NCBI RefSeq assembly: GCF_043641665.1
Contig: NC_092197.1
Location: forward strand, 16,064,148-16,128,147
Source: Enoplosus armatus
Taxonomy: Eukaryota; Chordata; Actinopteri; Centrarchiformes; Enoplosidae
Length of the DNA stretch: 64,000 nucleotides
Direction: 5' to 3'
Position numbers and translations under genes: made by a program. Shown in pieces: positions 46,735 through 60,275 of this stretch. The notes under the pieces were generated by a model. The model did not search any database. It was not told the DNA's origin and worked only from the letters and a program-made list of their open reading frames with translations. Each line of letters begins with the position of its first letter. Within the stretch, counting starts at the first letter, position 1.

Positions 46735-46839
46735 CAATATTTGACATGTAGTGGAAAAGAAGTTCAAAGTAGTAGAAATTGAAAGTGAAGTACAAGTACC
46801 TCAAAATTGAGTAAATGTACTTAGTGACATCCACCACTG
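46735..46839 (-). mobile_element. Second hAT-type element end
   Basis: On the minus strand it starts CAGTGGTGGATGTCACTAAG, then TACATTTACTCAATTTTGAG, then GTACTTGTACTTCAC and CCACTACATG. This is the pattern of another common fish hAT-like repeat (CAGTGGTGGAAT.TAACTAAGTACATTTACT). The other terminus is not visible. Confidence 0.7.
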
Positions 46840-46874
46840 GTACTGAGCCAAGATAACAAATAGGTTCTGAGTTT

Positions 46875-47055
46875 GGATGTAAAAGTTAGATAAATATAAT
46901 TCTCAAGAAAAGGACTTTAAAGTCAGATCAGGCTCAATTGTGAACAAATGAGGGGAGGTCAGAATCAGTGTAAGATAATCAGATTTTATGGTTTAAGTTG
47001 ATCCTCTTGGCAGCGGCATTTTGTACATTTTGCAGGTGTTATGGCCACAACAACA
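46875..47055 (-). pseudogene. L2-group LINE ORF2 fragment
   Basis: The minus strand encodes LQNVQNAAAKR and, after a one-base shift, KSDYLTLILTSPHLFT followed by TLKSFS. This matches the ORF2 motif series LQLVQNAAAR, KSDHITP.LASLHWLP and DFKILL of L2-group LINEs. It is a short internal fragment with a frameshift, so it is dead. Confidence 0.65.
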
Positions 47056-49911
47056 AAATATTTGGCTCAACCTTGTGACCAGCAACATATTAAGAGGACG
47101 CCATACCCAAGGTTCAGTTAAAGCAACAAAGAAATTGCCACATATTAACTAAAACTATGGGAGCCTGGAGGCCTGGCCAAACATAACACAAGGATGGGGG
47201 AAGTCTGGGCCAACCACACAATGGGCTGTCAGGTCCAGAGCTTCCACCCCTAACCTACAGAACTGGATAAACTAAGCTAACAAACAAAAGCTGTGAAAAC
47301 TGTACTACCAGACCTCCACTGTCAAAAGAAGCGAAAGGAACTAAACACTAAGGCAGCCAGAAGGCTGCTTCGTCTGTGAGACAGAGAGCCTCCTCCTCCT
47401 CCTCCTCCAGCCTTCCTGAAATAGTGGGGGCGGTCCTCTGATCACGAACCAGGAGCACCTGAGAAAGAGAGAGAGGAAAGGAGAAAAGAGGAGGGAGCGC
47501 TAACAGTAGCTCAAAACTAATTTAAAGAGAGCTGATTACTTTCATCCTGCTTTGCCCCCCAATTTAACTTATGAGAAAATGTATAGATTGTCAACTTCAC
47601 AGTCTAAATTGTTTTTTATCATGTACAGTGTTTGTTCAAGTTTGAGTCATGTAACGAAATAAATGGCTGTTTCATAGTAAAGGGGTTTTCACGCATACAG
47701 ACTTTATCATATACTTAAAGGCAGCTTGCCATTAAGGGGTCACTGTACACTGTACACATGTACAATGCCTGTAATGTTTGGACCAGGACACTTCTGAGTG
47801 TTGGTTGTGGTGCATAAATGGTCACATATCATGTAAAAATAAAGAAAAAGGGCTTCTTGTGTTTCTTGTCTTTTTTTTTTTATTAAGGGGTGCAGCAGCT
47901 CTCTTTTCAAACCTTCAAAGGCTTATTGTATGTGGAAGTAGAAGGCATGCTTCAGAGGAGGAGAATCAAAGCTGTTTCGTGGTTTGTGGTCTTGTTTCGA
48001 TTGTCCTACAGTGCAGCGCAACTGCTCCTCAGACATCAAAAGGCTGGAAGTGCCAGGGCGAATCGTGCCTGAGTGAGGATGGGCAGGGCTTTGTTTTTAC
48101 CCCAGACCGAGGAGAGGAGCATGGCAAAGTCACGGGAGATTTACGAGCCGGTGTTCGCTGCTCTTTAAGAGGATGCGTAAGGGAATGTGCTTAATGATTT
48201 ATTACCTCATGCCACTGTGGAAATCAAAATGGATTTTAGAATCTGCTCAACTCTTAAATCCAGACCTGGATGAATGTGATTTATGAAAATCAGGAGCCCT
48301 GCGTGTTCCACTGTGTGTCTTAGCAAGCGTGTGTGAAACGGCATCTTGGCCTCATTAAGCACATTCAAGTTATGTACAGTGCAGTGCATTTTTTTGTGTG
48401 TTTTCTTCATGCGTGTGTTTCATGAAATGCTGTTTTCATGACTGTTATAGCTGCCTGTCTCATTATGATATTTAACAAGGATGAATCACTGACACCCATC
48501 TATTCATTGAATCAGTTGTGTAAACGTATGACATGGCACAGCATTATGAAGGTGAAGACAGCCTGTGTGAAAAGGTTGCAGGCCATGGTTGGTTGCAATG
48601 ATGGTGTTTCTTATGAGAATGCAAAACACAAACAATATTCTCTATTGTCAGATTGGGTGTTAGATTTAGTGTTTTTTGACTTCATTGGCAGCATTAAGGC
48701 TTAAACTAAAATAAATGAAACACATATCTGTTTAGGCTCAAAGAAAAAGTATTTCATGAAATGCAGCTCCTTTGTTTGAGTCTGAGCCTAATCCTGAGAA
48801 CATGAGAGCTGCGGAGACAATGCAGTCCGCGGCAAATCTACCTCTCATGAAGAATTAAACATTTAATAAACCCAGCGATCTCATCTGAGAGGGATTAAGT
48901 GTAGAAAGTCCCCCTCCCTTTGAAGTAAACATCCTCCCGCTGGTGCTCAGGCTCTCGCTTCAAAACAAAAATTCCGGCAGAAAATTGTTTCTGAAAGCCA
49001 GACCTCTCAGCACACAGTCAAGCTTTAGTTGAGTTACTCTTATTGATAAAAAAAAAAAACCCTGTCGACCCCCTGCAGATATATTACTGTCTTTTTGTTT
49101 CCAGTGGAATTGAAACTACACCCCCATGGTCCACCCACACAGGTATTTTCACTTATTCTGCCCGATTAGAGGGCTTCTCAGGATGCAAGCATTTTCAGAC
49201 TGTGCCGGTTTGACACTCACACTCACACTTTGTTAAGCTTTGTGCCACCTGTTACAGCAGAGCGCTTTCACCTGACGTGACTTCTACATGGTTTGGTGAC
49301 CTCACATTATCCCCTGAATAGCTCCGCCCAACTTCGACCCAAGTGGAGGTCTAATCAGCCAGAATAAGTGAGAGCACCTGTGCAGTTGTGCAGGGCATTT
49401 AAACTGATGATGCCTGAAGTGACCTAAACTGTCAGGCCCATTACATATTTCACACACACACGACATGTACAAAATAAATACCTAAAATGCTACAAAAATC
49501 AGTGTGGGTGAGTTCTTGGTGTTATATTATGTGATTTAGGTAACCATGAACCACAAAGCATAAAGGAGTGGTCTGCAGAGTGTTGCTCAGTTTCCAGAGT
49601 AGAGGAGCGGATGAATGCACACTGGTACTCATTCATGAATGTTTTCTTCTTCTTTTTTTTCACTTCAAATTTGTGTGTGAAAAGTGAGTAAGAAACAAAA
49701 CTCTGCGGTTGATCCATGAAATATGAGCGGACCTGCCCCCTCCAGGCAACCGTGTAAACGGAAACGCCAAAATCACCCTAAGGGCAACGATCTTTACCTG
49801 TCAGAGCAAACAATCATACATTAAGTCATTATCATAATAATAATAATAACAATAATAATGATAAGCAGAGTTAGATAATAAAAGAACACTGAAAGGATTG
49901 CACTGCCCAGC
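47056..49911. other. Non-coding stretch, mostly unexplained
   Basis: Contains a CCT tract (47389-47408), a 12-base A run (49048-49059) and an AAT tract (49834-49862). The 138-codon reading frame at 47778-48194 spans a poly-T/A-rich segment and has no recognised domain. The portion about 47150-47480 has the composition of an old dispersed repeat but I cannot identify it. Confidence 0.45.
49834..49862. repeat. (AAT)n microsatellite, interrupted
   Basis: AAT units with one AAC and a terminal GAT. Confidence 0.9.
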
Positions 49912-50016
49912 TGGTCTGGGAGCGCATGAAGAGTCCCGAGGGCGAGCTGGACAAAGTGGCTGGACTGTCCCCACAGCCCTGATCCTGATAAAGTATTTTG
50001 ATGGATGGATGATTAA
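49912..50016 (+). pseudogene. RTE/Rex3-like LINE extreme 3' end
   Basis: TGGTCTGGGAGCGCATGAAG, then GGGCGAGCTGGACAAAGTGG and CTGG match the ORF2 end coding for WERLG and EELD.VAG in this LINE family. The close CCTGATCCTGATAAAGTATT and TTGATGGATGGATGA is the usual GGATAAGCGG plus GATG-repeat tail. It belongs to the same family as 5228-5577, with a better tail and an even stronger 5' truncation. Confidence 0.72.
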
Positions 50017-53000
50017 ATATGCACTGTGGTTGACGGGGGAGACACTGAGAACCAGGCTCAGGCGCGTGCTGAATCCAAATGTACAGTACATCACAGTTTT
50101 GGTTGTAAAAATATATTATGTGATTTAAAATGAAATAAATATGATTGACAGACACCTGCCAGATGTGGAGAACATCCTACTGCGGACATCAGGCATCAAG
50201 GTCAGGCAGGCTTACAGTGAATAGCAACTAAAGTGATATCTGTGTTGGACTGTATGTTGTTTAATGCTACATCAGTGGCATTTTATTTTCTGACCCAAAA
50301 CTCGCAACAAACCATAATAATCTTATGAAGCTTATGAACAAACTGTGTGTGCAAATGTTTCATGAATGAGGCCCGTTGTAGCATTGCTTGACAGTGGAAT
50401 CTGTAGAATGAAACCTCATTGCCTCTGACTGCTCACAGGAAGAATGTAGACAATGCATGAAGTGAGATCTCCAGGATTCCAGCTGTGTGATCACTTCGTG
50501 CAAAGCATAAAGAAATATAGGACGATGTTCGGTTCGGTGTAGCGCCGACATGCAGACTGCTGAGCAACCAGTCATCCTGCAACTGATAGAAAGGTTGTCT
50601 GACTTTATTAAGCATCAGACGACAGAATCAAATTTCATGGTGTGCTTTATTCAGTCTCAACGCCCCCTGATAATTGCTGCAAGGAAACGATCTCAGTGTT
50701 CCTTTTTATATGCGGCTTCCAACCATGGAGGAAGAGGAGCTGAGGGGAAGAGGCAGGACAGTTAGCGGCCATCCAACCTTTCATCAACTCCGTCTTCCAT
50801 GCCACCCATCTTCCCACGCATCTTGTTCTCCCAGAGGGAAAAAGAGAAAATTCATCTGATGAGGCCATTGTTGGGTGAAAATTTCCTCTCTGATCTCCAG
50901 GAGGAAAATGCTGCAAACTGTAACAATATGTGCATCATTTGCAATTACCTGCGCGCCATCCTCAAAACAAATGACACTTAATGACAGCAGCCCTTATGAG
51001 GGACATGAAGACGCTCATGAGCAAAATTAGATGCTGAGGAAACATCAGCCTCCTATTTGTGCAATTTATTTATTTTCTCCCCATTTATTTCTGGCAGGAG
51101 AAAGCAGAGGGATATCTTATGTAATTCTCACAATGTGTATACAACAATTATGCGTTGGAGCTAAGTAATGCAGCCAGTGTTTATGTAGAGCAACATGAAC
51201 ATGTCCGTGTTTGGAAACACATGGCAGCTTTGTTTATGCACAACAGAATGAACAGATGATGTTTTGGAACTGCAGCTACTGGTTTGCTACTGAAAAACCC
51301 ACCGGATGGATGATGAGAGCTGATTCCTGAACGTAAAATCCAGCCAGTTGAAATTCTGGCACTCGATTTGACACAAGTACATTAAAGCAACAAACATTGC
51401 ACAGTATCAGTTGCTTGGAACAAAAATAAAGCTATCATATGACATTAATATTGTGGTCATATCAGGAAAGGAATGGAGGAAAAGCAATGCACTGCACAAT
51501 CCCTCTGGAAACTGTTATTAGGAGGGAAGATTTCAAACGGCCCAGATAAAGTCCTTTAGCTTCTCTCTCTGCAATGAGACCTTCCAATACCCGGATTCCC
51601 CTTCAGCAGTTTGCTTCCGGGGTCCCGGGAGGACTTCTCCCAACACTTGCCTCACATCTGGCCAGCTGTCCATGACATTGTTTGTACTTTCAAGTAACAC
51701 AATCACAAAACAGACACAAAAAAAAGACAGTAGTAAAAAAGAAAACAGGTTGCAAATAGTAACAAAAAACATGTAATAATTTCCATTTCCATTAACAAGC
51801 TTTTTCCACCCACATATCGCAGTCATCATCAGTTGGAGTCAGCTTAGTTGTCATGGAGATGGCTCAGCTTCCATCACTTTGGTCACATGATATCTTAGCA
51901 AACCTCTGAAAAAAGACAAGTAATAGAAGAAAGGGAACATACAATATTACATTTTAAGATTATAAAGCCATTTGTCCCTTTCAAAGTAAACTTTCAAAAC
52001 CTGAAACCAATACTCAAACTACACCCACAGTATTGTAAGTGTGAAATAACCTCAGTCCAACACTTGAAGGTCAGCCAAAAGCGGCACTTCACTCACAAGC
52101 CCGCCTTCTGTCAGTGAAGGTTTTTTTTAAAGCACCATGGGTATTTGTTCAGAGGAATATATGGCGGAGGAGAGGAGAGGAGGAGGATGTTGTATAATGG
52201 GAAACAATGTGCAGGTTAACTGCATATTTAAACCACCATTCACATGATGCAAATGCACTCGAGTTTTGACTGTGACTCCACACAAAGATGTTAGGACAGA
52301 TAAAATGTGTGACCTCTCGGAGGGACAGCAGAGAAGAAGAGAATCAGACACTTCTGGAGTGTAAACCTGTGTATTGTGTCTCCCATCATTCAGTATAAAA
52401 GGAAAAGTAGTTTGAAGAGTTGCTGCTGCTCGTTAGCTTGGGTGCTCCGGGGCTCGCAGTAATTCGCTCCGTCACAATGGAAAGTTAGCATCCAAAAATT
52501 GTCTTCCATTTTCCCCTTTGATAGAAAAATGACAAACTGTGGCTCCAATGGACTCCAAATGGCCTGACACACCTGTTTCACAATAGTGCAATAGTGGCCA
52601 GCTTGTGACAGTTATTGTCCAACAGGCGCAGTACGGTAGAGGAGGTCTTCAACTGTGGATCCTAACATACACAAATATTGGAATATTTTTATCCACCTGC
52701 AGGATTATCTTGCATTCTTGATATTTTCAGTGGATGTTAAGGCCACGGCCATGACACTAGTTTTTTCTTTTGAACTGTGAACTTCTGTTCATTGTTTTAT
52801 GACAAAAGATAAAGTTAAAAAAAAAATCCTCTATAGGATTTATATCTTCATCCATGATTTGGAGAGACTCCAGACTGGACACACAGACTTACATTCCCTA
52901 TAATTGTTATTATTATATGAAATCATATGAGAAAAATATGATACACTCATTACTTCACTAAACATAAGTTGCTGTCGGAAAATGTTTTGGAAATATTATA

Positions 53001-56000
53001 CTGATGTTATTATGTAAGTATGTTAAGCTCACTAAACCCTAACAGATTCATTACATGGTTTACTTGTGTCTTTTTTAAACAAAAAGTTAGCCCTAAATAT
53101 GTAAAAAGCCAAAGGATACTTCTACAATTCCACAGAACATGTCGAGAAGTATATCTCTGCAATGATACAATGATTAACCTGGCTCTAATGGACTCGTCTC
53201 TGTGTTTGTGTCAATAATTAAGAATTCCACAGGCAGGGATTTAGCAGAGTCTGCAGGCTACATTAACTCTGACTGCACCACACGCTCCATTTGTACCTCC
53301 CTGCATCCATAATTTACTCATTTTTCTACAGACTGTTCTTGTGTTGCCTTGGGCACTAATATCCACTCACAGGTGTACATCTGTGTGAAGACTCGCGCAT
53401 TAGCCCACACAGATGCACGTCTGGCCCTGAAGTTTCTAATGTCCTTGTTTTTCTCTTTTTGCTTTTTTCTCTTTTATGTCTGCTGTGTTTTGGCCACTTA
53501 TCTTAGTGTGAAGCACTTTTTAAAATTTTTATATTCCCCTCCGCTGCCACCTCATTCTGAACTTTCTGAGCACTGTCTTAACATTATAATCTCACCTCAG
53601 GGGACCTTATTACTAACTCTGTGACTTCATACACAGAATGAATTAATTATGGCATGAAATCTTATGAAATCATTCAAGGGCCTTGTCGTGTTAAGAGGAA
53701 AGGGAGAGAAACAGAGATCAAGGGAGAAAGAAAAAGGGGGACTTTTGTGTGAGAAGGGAAGTGTCCAGTTATTTGGGTGTATTGGGGTCATTACAGGCTG
53801 TGATGTAGGTGCAGATTTTATTAAAAGTTTTTATTAAAAGTTGTTGAACATTCAATATGTTACCTGGTTTCTTTTGCAAATGAAAAAAGTTGTTCTGTTG
53901 AAAAATATGCTTATATTCCTGAATAATTCCTCAAATATTGCTTTGTTATTGGTACTGAAACTCTTTCGAAAGTCTGATATTGTATCAGCATTAGTATCAA
54001 AACATTTTCAGACGACCCAGCTCTAATGAAACACTGGTTGCATCATCTTTTATCTGTCAATGCTGCATTGTTTCTTTTGTCATGAGGGAGCAGGAGATGT
54101 ATTGAAAACTTCCCTTGTCGGTGGATTGAAGGCAAACCCCACCTGCACTGAGGTAAAAAAAGGTTCCACATCACACTTGCATTTGGTCTCTATCCAGGTC
54201 TATCTTGTTGCAACCCTCCAATACAAAGAGTAAACAAAGTTTAATTCAGTCTCCATTAGTAAACAAGCCACCCTGTACGCCATCTGGATCCCTACTCACC
54301 AGTAGCTACAAATTTCTATCAGTAAATTCCCAGGAAGGGAAATGAATCACTGGTTACATCAGTTGAGCAGATGCCAGTGAGCACTAAGCCTACAGATATC
54401 CTGCAGTGGCAAATCAGCAACAAGCAGCAGCAGGGAGCTACATACATCGGACAACAGCAACAAACAATAGGATTTGCTGCAGGGAGTAAATATTATTCAG
54501 ATGACAGTACAATTACGCACAGCGTAGATAAGAGTATGCACAAATCAAGCAGAACCACAAACACAAGGTAAGGCAGAAACTTGGTGAACTGCAGATCCCA
54601 GCAGCTGTCTTAATTATCCTCCAACTAAACTGATAATTGGATTAAAAGCAAGTGTGAAATCACTCACGGTGGCATCCAAGAACAACAAAAAGGTAGTTTT
54701 GCATTTTGTTTGTGCATCAATAAAACACACTGCGATACCTTAAAGCCAGCAAGTTTTGAGGAACTGGTGGCACAGAATCCATTTGTTCGCAAAATGTAAG
54801 TGGAACCCAACGCTTTGTTATTTCAACATAAAAAAGTTCATATTTATTTCCCATTTTGGGGAAAGAAGCTTTGAAGGAGTAAACGAAAGTAAGCTGAACC
54901 CATGGCTCTTTCCTAAAATGCATGAGTTGGTGTACTGATGATAAACCTGCTCTAGCTACACAGAGGCTAGTCCTGGTTGCAATGTATTTGGTGATGCTGA
55001 ATTTCTCTAAACGTGGGTTAAAGATGTCACATACTGTATTTTATCTGCATCTCTGTGAAAGCCTTGTCGACCCATCGGGACGTGATCTGTCTTAAAATGC
55101 ACGCATTGAACTGGTAGTCACAGGAACAAAGAGTACCTGGATGTTACCCTCACATTGTGTAATACAAAGTGTACCAACAGTGCTAAATATTCAATTTACA
55201 ATGGTATAAATTGTGATATGAAATATAGAGAAAGATCAGATCCTCACATTTGACAAATTGGAAGCAGGAAATGTTTGACATGTTTGTAATATATAATAAA
55301 TGACTCAATAATTATCAGATCAGATCACTGTTAAATTCTTTTATGTCAAATGACAAAGCAAGGAATCCACCAATTGCTTCATCTCAAGTGGCTTTACTTT
55401 AAAAGATTTGCTCAATAACCTTGCAGCCTGTAGTTATGTACCTTTTGAGTTCATGTCCTGTACCAGGCTTCCATTGACAAAATGACAACCTTGTTCTGCT
55501 TCACATTGCATTTCCGCAGCTTTGGTCACTTCATTTAAGCTACACTCCAAGCGAGTGTTGGTTGTTTACGCCCTCTGGGTGCGAGCGTTAAGTTACAACA
55601 AAAAGGCCATTACAGGATATCATCTCTGATCACCAAATGGGGACATGGGACATTAATCACTACAAAATGGTATATAACACACATACGGGAGCGCACGTGC
55701 ATGCAGATGTGAACACAAAGGTGTGTGTATGCAACCACAGACAACCAACCATTGAAACTATAACATCACTGTATCACAAAAATACTATAATATAATAATA
55801 ATCATAGATAAATATGTTTAGCACATACACAGTACAGAGTGGTAAGAAGACACGTAGTCTTTTGCTGTTGTGCAAATGTGAAAATGCAAGGTAGTCCTTT
55901 GCTGTGCCTGCACGGAAATGACAAATTGCTCTTGTTGGCAGTGTTTAAATCCATCTACACATACCCTCAAAAAGGCATTGTATCTGAACGTGTATTTCAT

Positions 56001-59000
56001 TTAAAATGACTTATAGTATTGACCTTCGTGCCTGCGCATTGTAACTGAAGATTAACTAATGACTACTTGTTAAATATCCCCCAATTTTTCTTGGCAGGAT
56101 AATTAATGAAGTAATTAAGCACACGGCATGAGTGCAGAATCATCAAAAAAAGATTCCAGATATTTTTCACTCGTCTCTTTTTCTCTGTCCTCCGTTTTAC
56201 ATCACAGATTATTTCCCTTGTGTTAGTATTGGAAACGCCAATTGTGCTATTACTGTCCTACAGACTATAAATTTTGCGATACCATTCAAAAAAATAGAAA
56301 CAGCACAGACCAGCTATTAAAATGCATATGAAACACATAAAAAACATAATATTACTCTCTCTTTCCTTTTTGCAACAGTTTGAAAATGACCAGAGGGCAT
56401 TTGCCTAAGGTAAGACAGAACTTAACTTCCCCACAAGCACTGCATAAAGCAGACATCGCTGATACTATCTTATAGTCCATGATGTACGTATTTGTATGGT
56501 TTAAGCTGTCCCCAATACATGTATGGTTGGAAAGGAGTAAAATCTTCAGGTTTGTGTGAGGTAAGCCTTGAACTGAAGTTACCACAGAACAGTTGCATTT
56601 TCTACTAAGGCAGGGGTTTAGGGTAAAAGCCATTGCAGTTTCTTGGTTTTCCCACCTCCATATCCAAACAAAAAACTAAATTCCGTGGGACTTGCAACAA
56701 GGCACTGACTCAATCTCATTAAAGATAACAACCTTGAGCAATGCTGACAAAGGCTGTATGAACACTGGGTCAGGCTGAGAGGTGTGTTTAGCCGTAAACT
56801 AATTCCCCATTTACACCTGGCATTAAAATGCAACAAGGGAAACAAGCTAAAAACACAGAAATAAACCAAAATTATCAATTATGTGTTAGATGTATAGACA
56901 CAAAGGAGATGCAGACAGACATGGAATCCCTCTAGGTGGCGCAAATTGAGGCAAAGGCATCTTTCGGTCTACTCAAGTTTGAAGCGTTTCTAATCGCAGA
57001 AAATCAGCTCTTCTTCTTCTGACCTGTATCACTGTGTGAATGTGCAGATACACAGGAAAATAAGGGGGTCTGGAGGAAAAAAAATGTGTCAGTGTTATTA
57101 TCGTTCTCTTATCTGTTAACTGAAAATTACTAACCTATTGTGTGTTAAAAGTAATGACTATATTTTGTAGGCTATAATCTTAAATTAGGCCTACTTTCTA
57201 CTTTCCAAGATATTAGCAAGTACCTATTTTGGGGAAATGATAGGGCTGCTGTTAGTGAAGCATTGCATGTATGGTTTGTTGGTTAAGTTAGGGTTACCAC
57301 GTTTAAAGATGTAAAACATGCACAAATAATAAAATTGAATTTCATAAATCTTAACTTGGCTGTTTGGAAACACCATAACAACCGTGTTTAAAACCTCACA
57401 GCACAGGTAATAACATAATATTGCCATATCTGGATATCTTCTTGTATGCCACTGGAAGGAAGGAAAATATATTACATATTACAGACTATTTTTTATACTT
57501 AACCAATAGTATTGCTACCAAGGTTTAGAATAATCAGAATTAGATATGAGTGTTAGATTATGCTTCTTTATAACAGAGAACATTGTAATGTGCCTTTGAA
57601 GCAAGCATTTCTTTTAGCCACATTCACTGTCACCGTGTGTAATTATGAAGTTAAGAATGCTGACTTTATGTAAAGTGATGAGAAATGAGCTTGTGATGAA
57701 GACCTTGCCTGGAGCAGCTTTGGGGATTTATGTCCTCTACCATAAGCGAAACACCCCTCTACGTACTGTTAGACAAGGTAGAAGAGGGAACAGAGGGAAA
57801 ATAAAAGAAATGGAGGAGGTGAGGGAGAAAATGACTAACATGCTAGATGTTAATAAGGACTTGTCACAGCAGATAGTCAGGCCTTATATCAACTATGCAG
57901 AGACTTTGGGAAATCTGCCAACAGGTGAATAAAGCTCTGGTCGACTGGGGCTCTCATGAGGTCTCATGGCCACAAAACTAAACTTCTTTGCTGCAAGGGT
58001 ACTTTCCTCTTCTAGCACAACAAACAGTTCATCTCTACTGAGACCCCGTCCACTAAAACTATCAGAAATCTCTGACGTTCAATGGCTGTCACAGTAGGTA
58101 CATTTCCCTTCTCCTGTTTCATGCATATTTTCAGTTTGCACAGAAAACGTGACAGAAAATAAAAAGATATTTCAAAAAAAGAATTTGCTCCACAGTCTGA
58201 ACACCATACACTTTTACACTCTACACGCTTTACAACTTATTATCCCACAGGAAGTCCTTGGGGGTATACTGTAATTCTGCTACTGACTCTGTTACTTTCT
58301 CGTTGTATAATTACAGTATTGGTTGAATACTGGATTTCTGTTTCTTTACAGTGTAAGTCTAGTACTGCTACTTCTGTTATTCTGGAGGTGGAAAATCCAC
58401 CATATTGATAAAGAGAGTAGCTGATAGATGTTTTAAAATAAGCAACGACATTGCAGCACTTATTCATTTTCCACTGTGTACAAAGCACCAGTGTCTGACT
58501 TCGACTTCCTGTTAACATGCCTTTTTTGGCTCTGGATAGGGCCCTCACCTCTCCTCCAGGCTTTCTGGTTGGGGATTGATTTTATTGTCACCAACACATT
58601 TACTGACGTATGACATCACTGATGATGTATATTCCCCAAGACTGGGTCTCTATATGTGCCAGTTTGTGCACTCAAAACAGTCATGTAGAGCTGCTGTATC
58701 TTCAACTGGTATATTTGCTGCAGTTGATGAATTTGCATGTTGTATTATGTTAATGTTTTGGAAACTTGCATAAAACTTCACAAAATCTGGATGTAAACAT
58801 TACTAGTAGCTCATGTTTTATTGTCAATACTACAAACCCTAATATCTCCCTCCCACCAAACCAATGTCCATTCTGTACACGTCCTGTTTCTGTCATTTCT
58901 TAAACACACTACTAACTGAGGCTGAGGTGCTTGGAGTAGACTGCTTTTAATAAATCGTCTCTATTATCGGTGCATGTAGGGACATTTTAGCATGCTATCT

Positions 59001-59514
59001 GTTGTGATGGACCCCTTCCTTCCTCCACACACCTCTGGCATTAGCTCATTGGTCATCAGGAAGTTATCAGTTTGTCTTAATACCTTGTCACATTAAACCC
59101 CATCCTCCAGTCCCAGAGATATTCCCACTTGCTTCAGTGACATTTTGGAGGCTATCAAACCCAGTTTGCGCTCTGTGAAAAGTTCACGCTTCTCTGTTGG
59201 AATGAAAAAGAAAAAAAAAACAATCTAAAGTGTTAACCCTCCCTTGATCTAGACTTCTTCGTAGCTAAAGACCTGCTCCTTTTGCTACTAAAGCAAGAAA
59301 GTGGCATCAAAAGGTTGTCTTGAAGTGTTAGAAGGAAATAATTTAGTGACATTAAAAGATTTTAGCGATGATAGGCCTAAAACTACCCTTCAATGAGGAT
59401 TTCCTTTGGAATTCATATTCTGGCAAGTGCTTCGTTTTAATGGCGCTTCACTAAAGAGCAGCTTTTTTTTATATACGCAGGGCTATAATGTTGTTTCAAG
59501 TGTAAAACTCAGGA
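50017..59514. other. Long non-coding stretch, no gene supported
   Basis: About 9.5 kb with no recognised exon, transposon or RNA gene. Notable small items are an 11-A run in 51718-51725 context, poly-T near 52121-52128, a TTTTATTAAAAG direct repeat near 53817-53840, and an AAT-rich patch near 55786-55801. TACTGTAATT and AATTACAGTA form a 10-bp inverted pair near 58266 and 58309. Repeat-free blocks such as 55350-55620 could be conserved but cannot be judged. Confidence 0.45.
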
Positions 59515-59840
59515 GTTTGGATGGTATCTTTGGAAATGTCCTGGATTGATCCTCAAATCTTACCTGTCGGAGTGGTGCTATGATTTATCTCTTGAGCAAA
59601 AATTGTATGGCAGCCATTTATCCATTCATACATCTATCCATGTACCAATCACTATACAGCCAGGATCCAATCCAAGCATAGCCCTTGTTGTCGTCTTTCA
59701 ATTTACTGAAAAATATATTGACAGCTTAATTTCTGCCACACTGTGACTGCTCCAGAATGTCCCACTTTTGGATCACCATCTGGTTTGTAAGGCCCTGACT
59801 GGCCCTAACCCTCTGTCAACCCATTTTCTGAAACATTAGA
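59515..59840 (+). pseudogene. Degenerate L2-group LINE fragment
   Basis: GGTATCTTTGGAAATGTCCT and CAAATCTTACCTGTCGGAG decode across a frameshift to a G.NVLDW...SYLSE motif, as in the WF.SYLS.R segment of L2-group ORF2. About 200 bp later, DHHLVCKALTGPNPLST resembles the LLVFKALNGLAP.YL motif near the ORF2 C-terminus. Order and strand agree, with the middle deleted. It is heavily decayed. Confidence 0.5.
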
Positions 59841-60275
59841 TGTTAACCGTCATTCTTTTATTTCACTTTGATGTTAAATCACTTCATTAAGCATAGTAAC
59901 TAATCCTATCAGTAAGTCAGTCAGTGAGACGCAATGAAGGCCAAACATGCTTTGATGGATCGACGGAGTGGCACCAGCACGAGTAGGCGGAATGAGAGGA
60001 GGATGAGAAGAAACTCAAATTAGAGGGAGAGGATGATGAAGGAGATTATGTGGGTGAGTAGCAGGTGCTGAGCGTGGCAATTTGTTAGTTACATTGAAAA
60101 AACGTTAAGAACACATTTTTTGTCAACATTCAAAGCTTTAGTAATAATAAATGATTGATAACTGGTTGCAACGTCGGTGGTGAGTGTAATATCAGGTCAA
60201 TGAATGCCTAGCAAGCATAGTTTTGGTAATGTGCACAGATAGCGCTGGTAAAAAGATCGGTTGTTTGGTCTAGGG

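Noticed and set aside
47778..48194. 138-codon plus-strand frame, cysteine-rich C-terminal half
   Set aside because: It crosses a poly-T tract read as phenylalanine/leucine and shows no known motif or signal peptide.
57645..57932. 95-codon charged frame resembling a small structural protein
   Set aside because: Composition is suggestive, but there is no recognised family, no promoter or splice evidence, and the length is within chance expectation.
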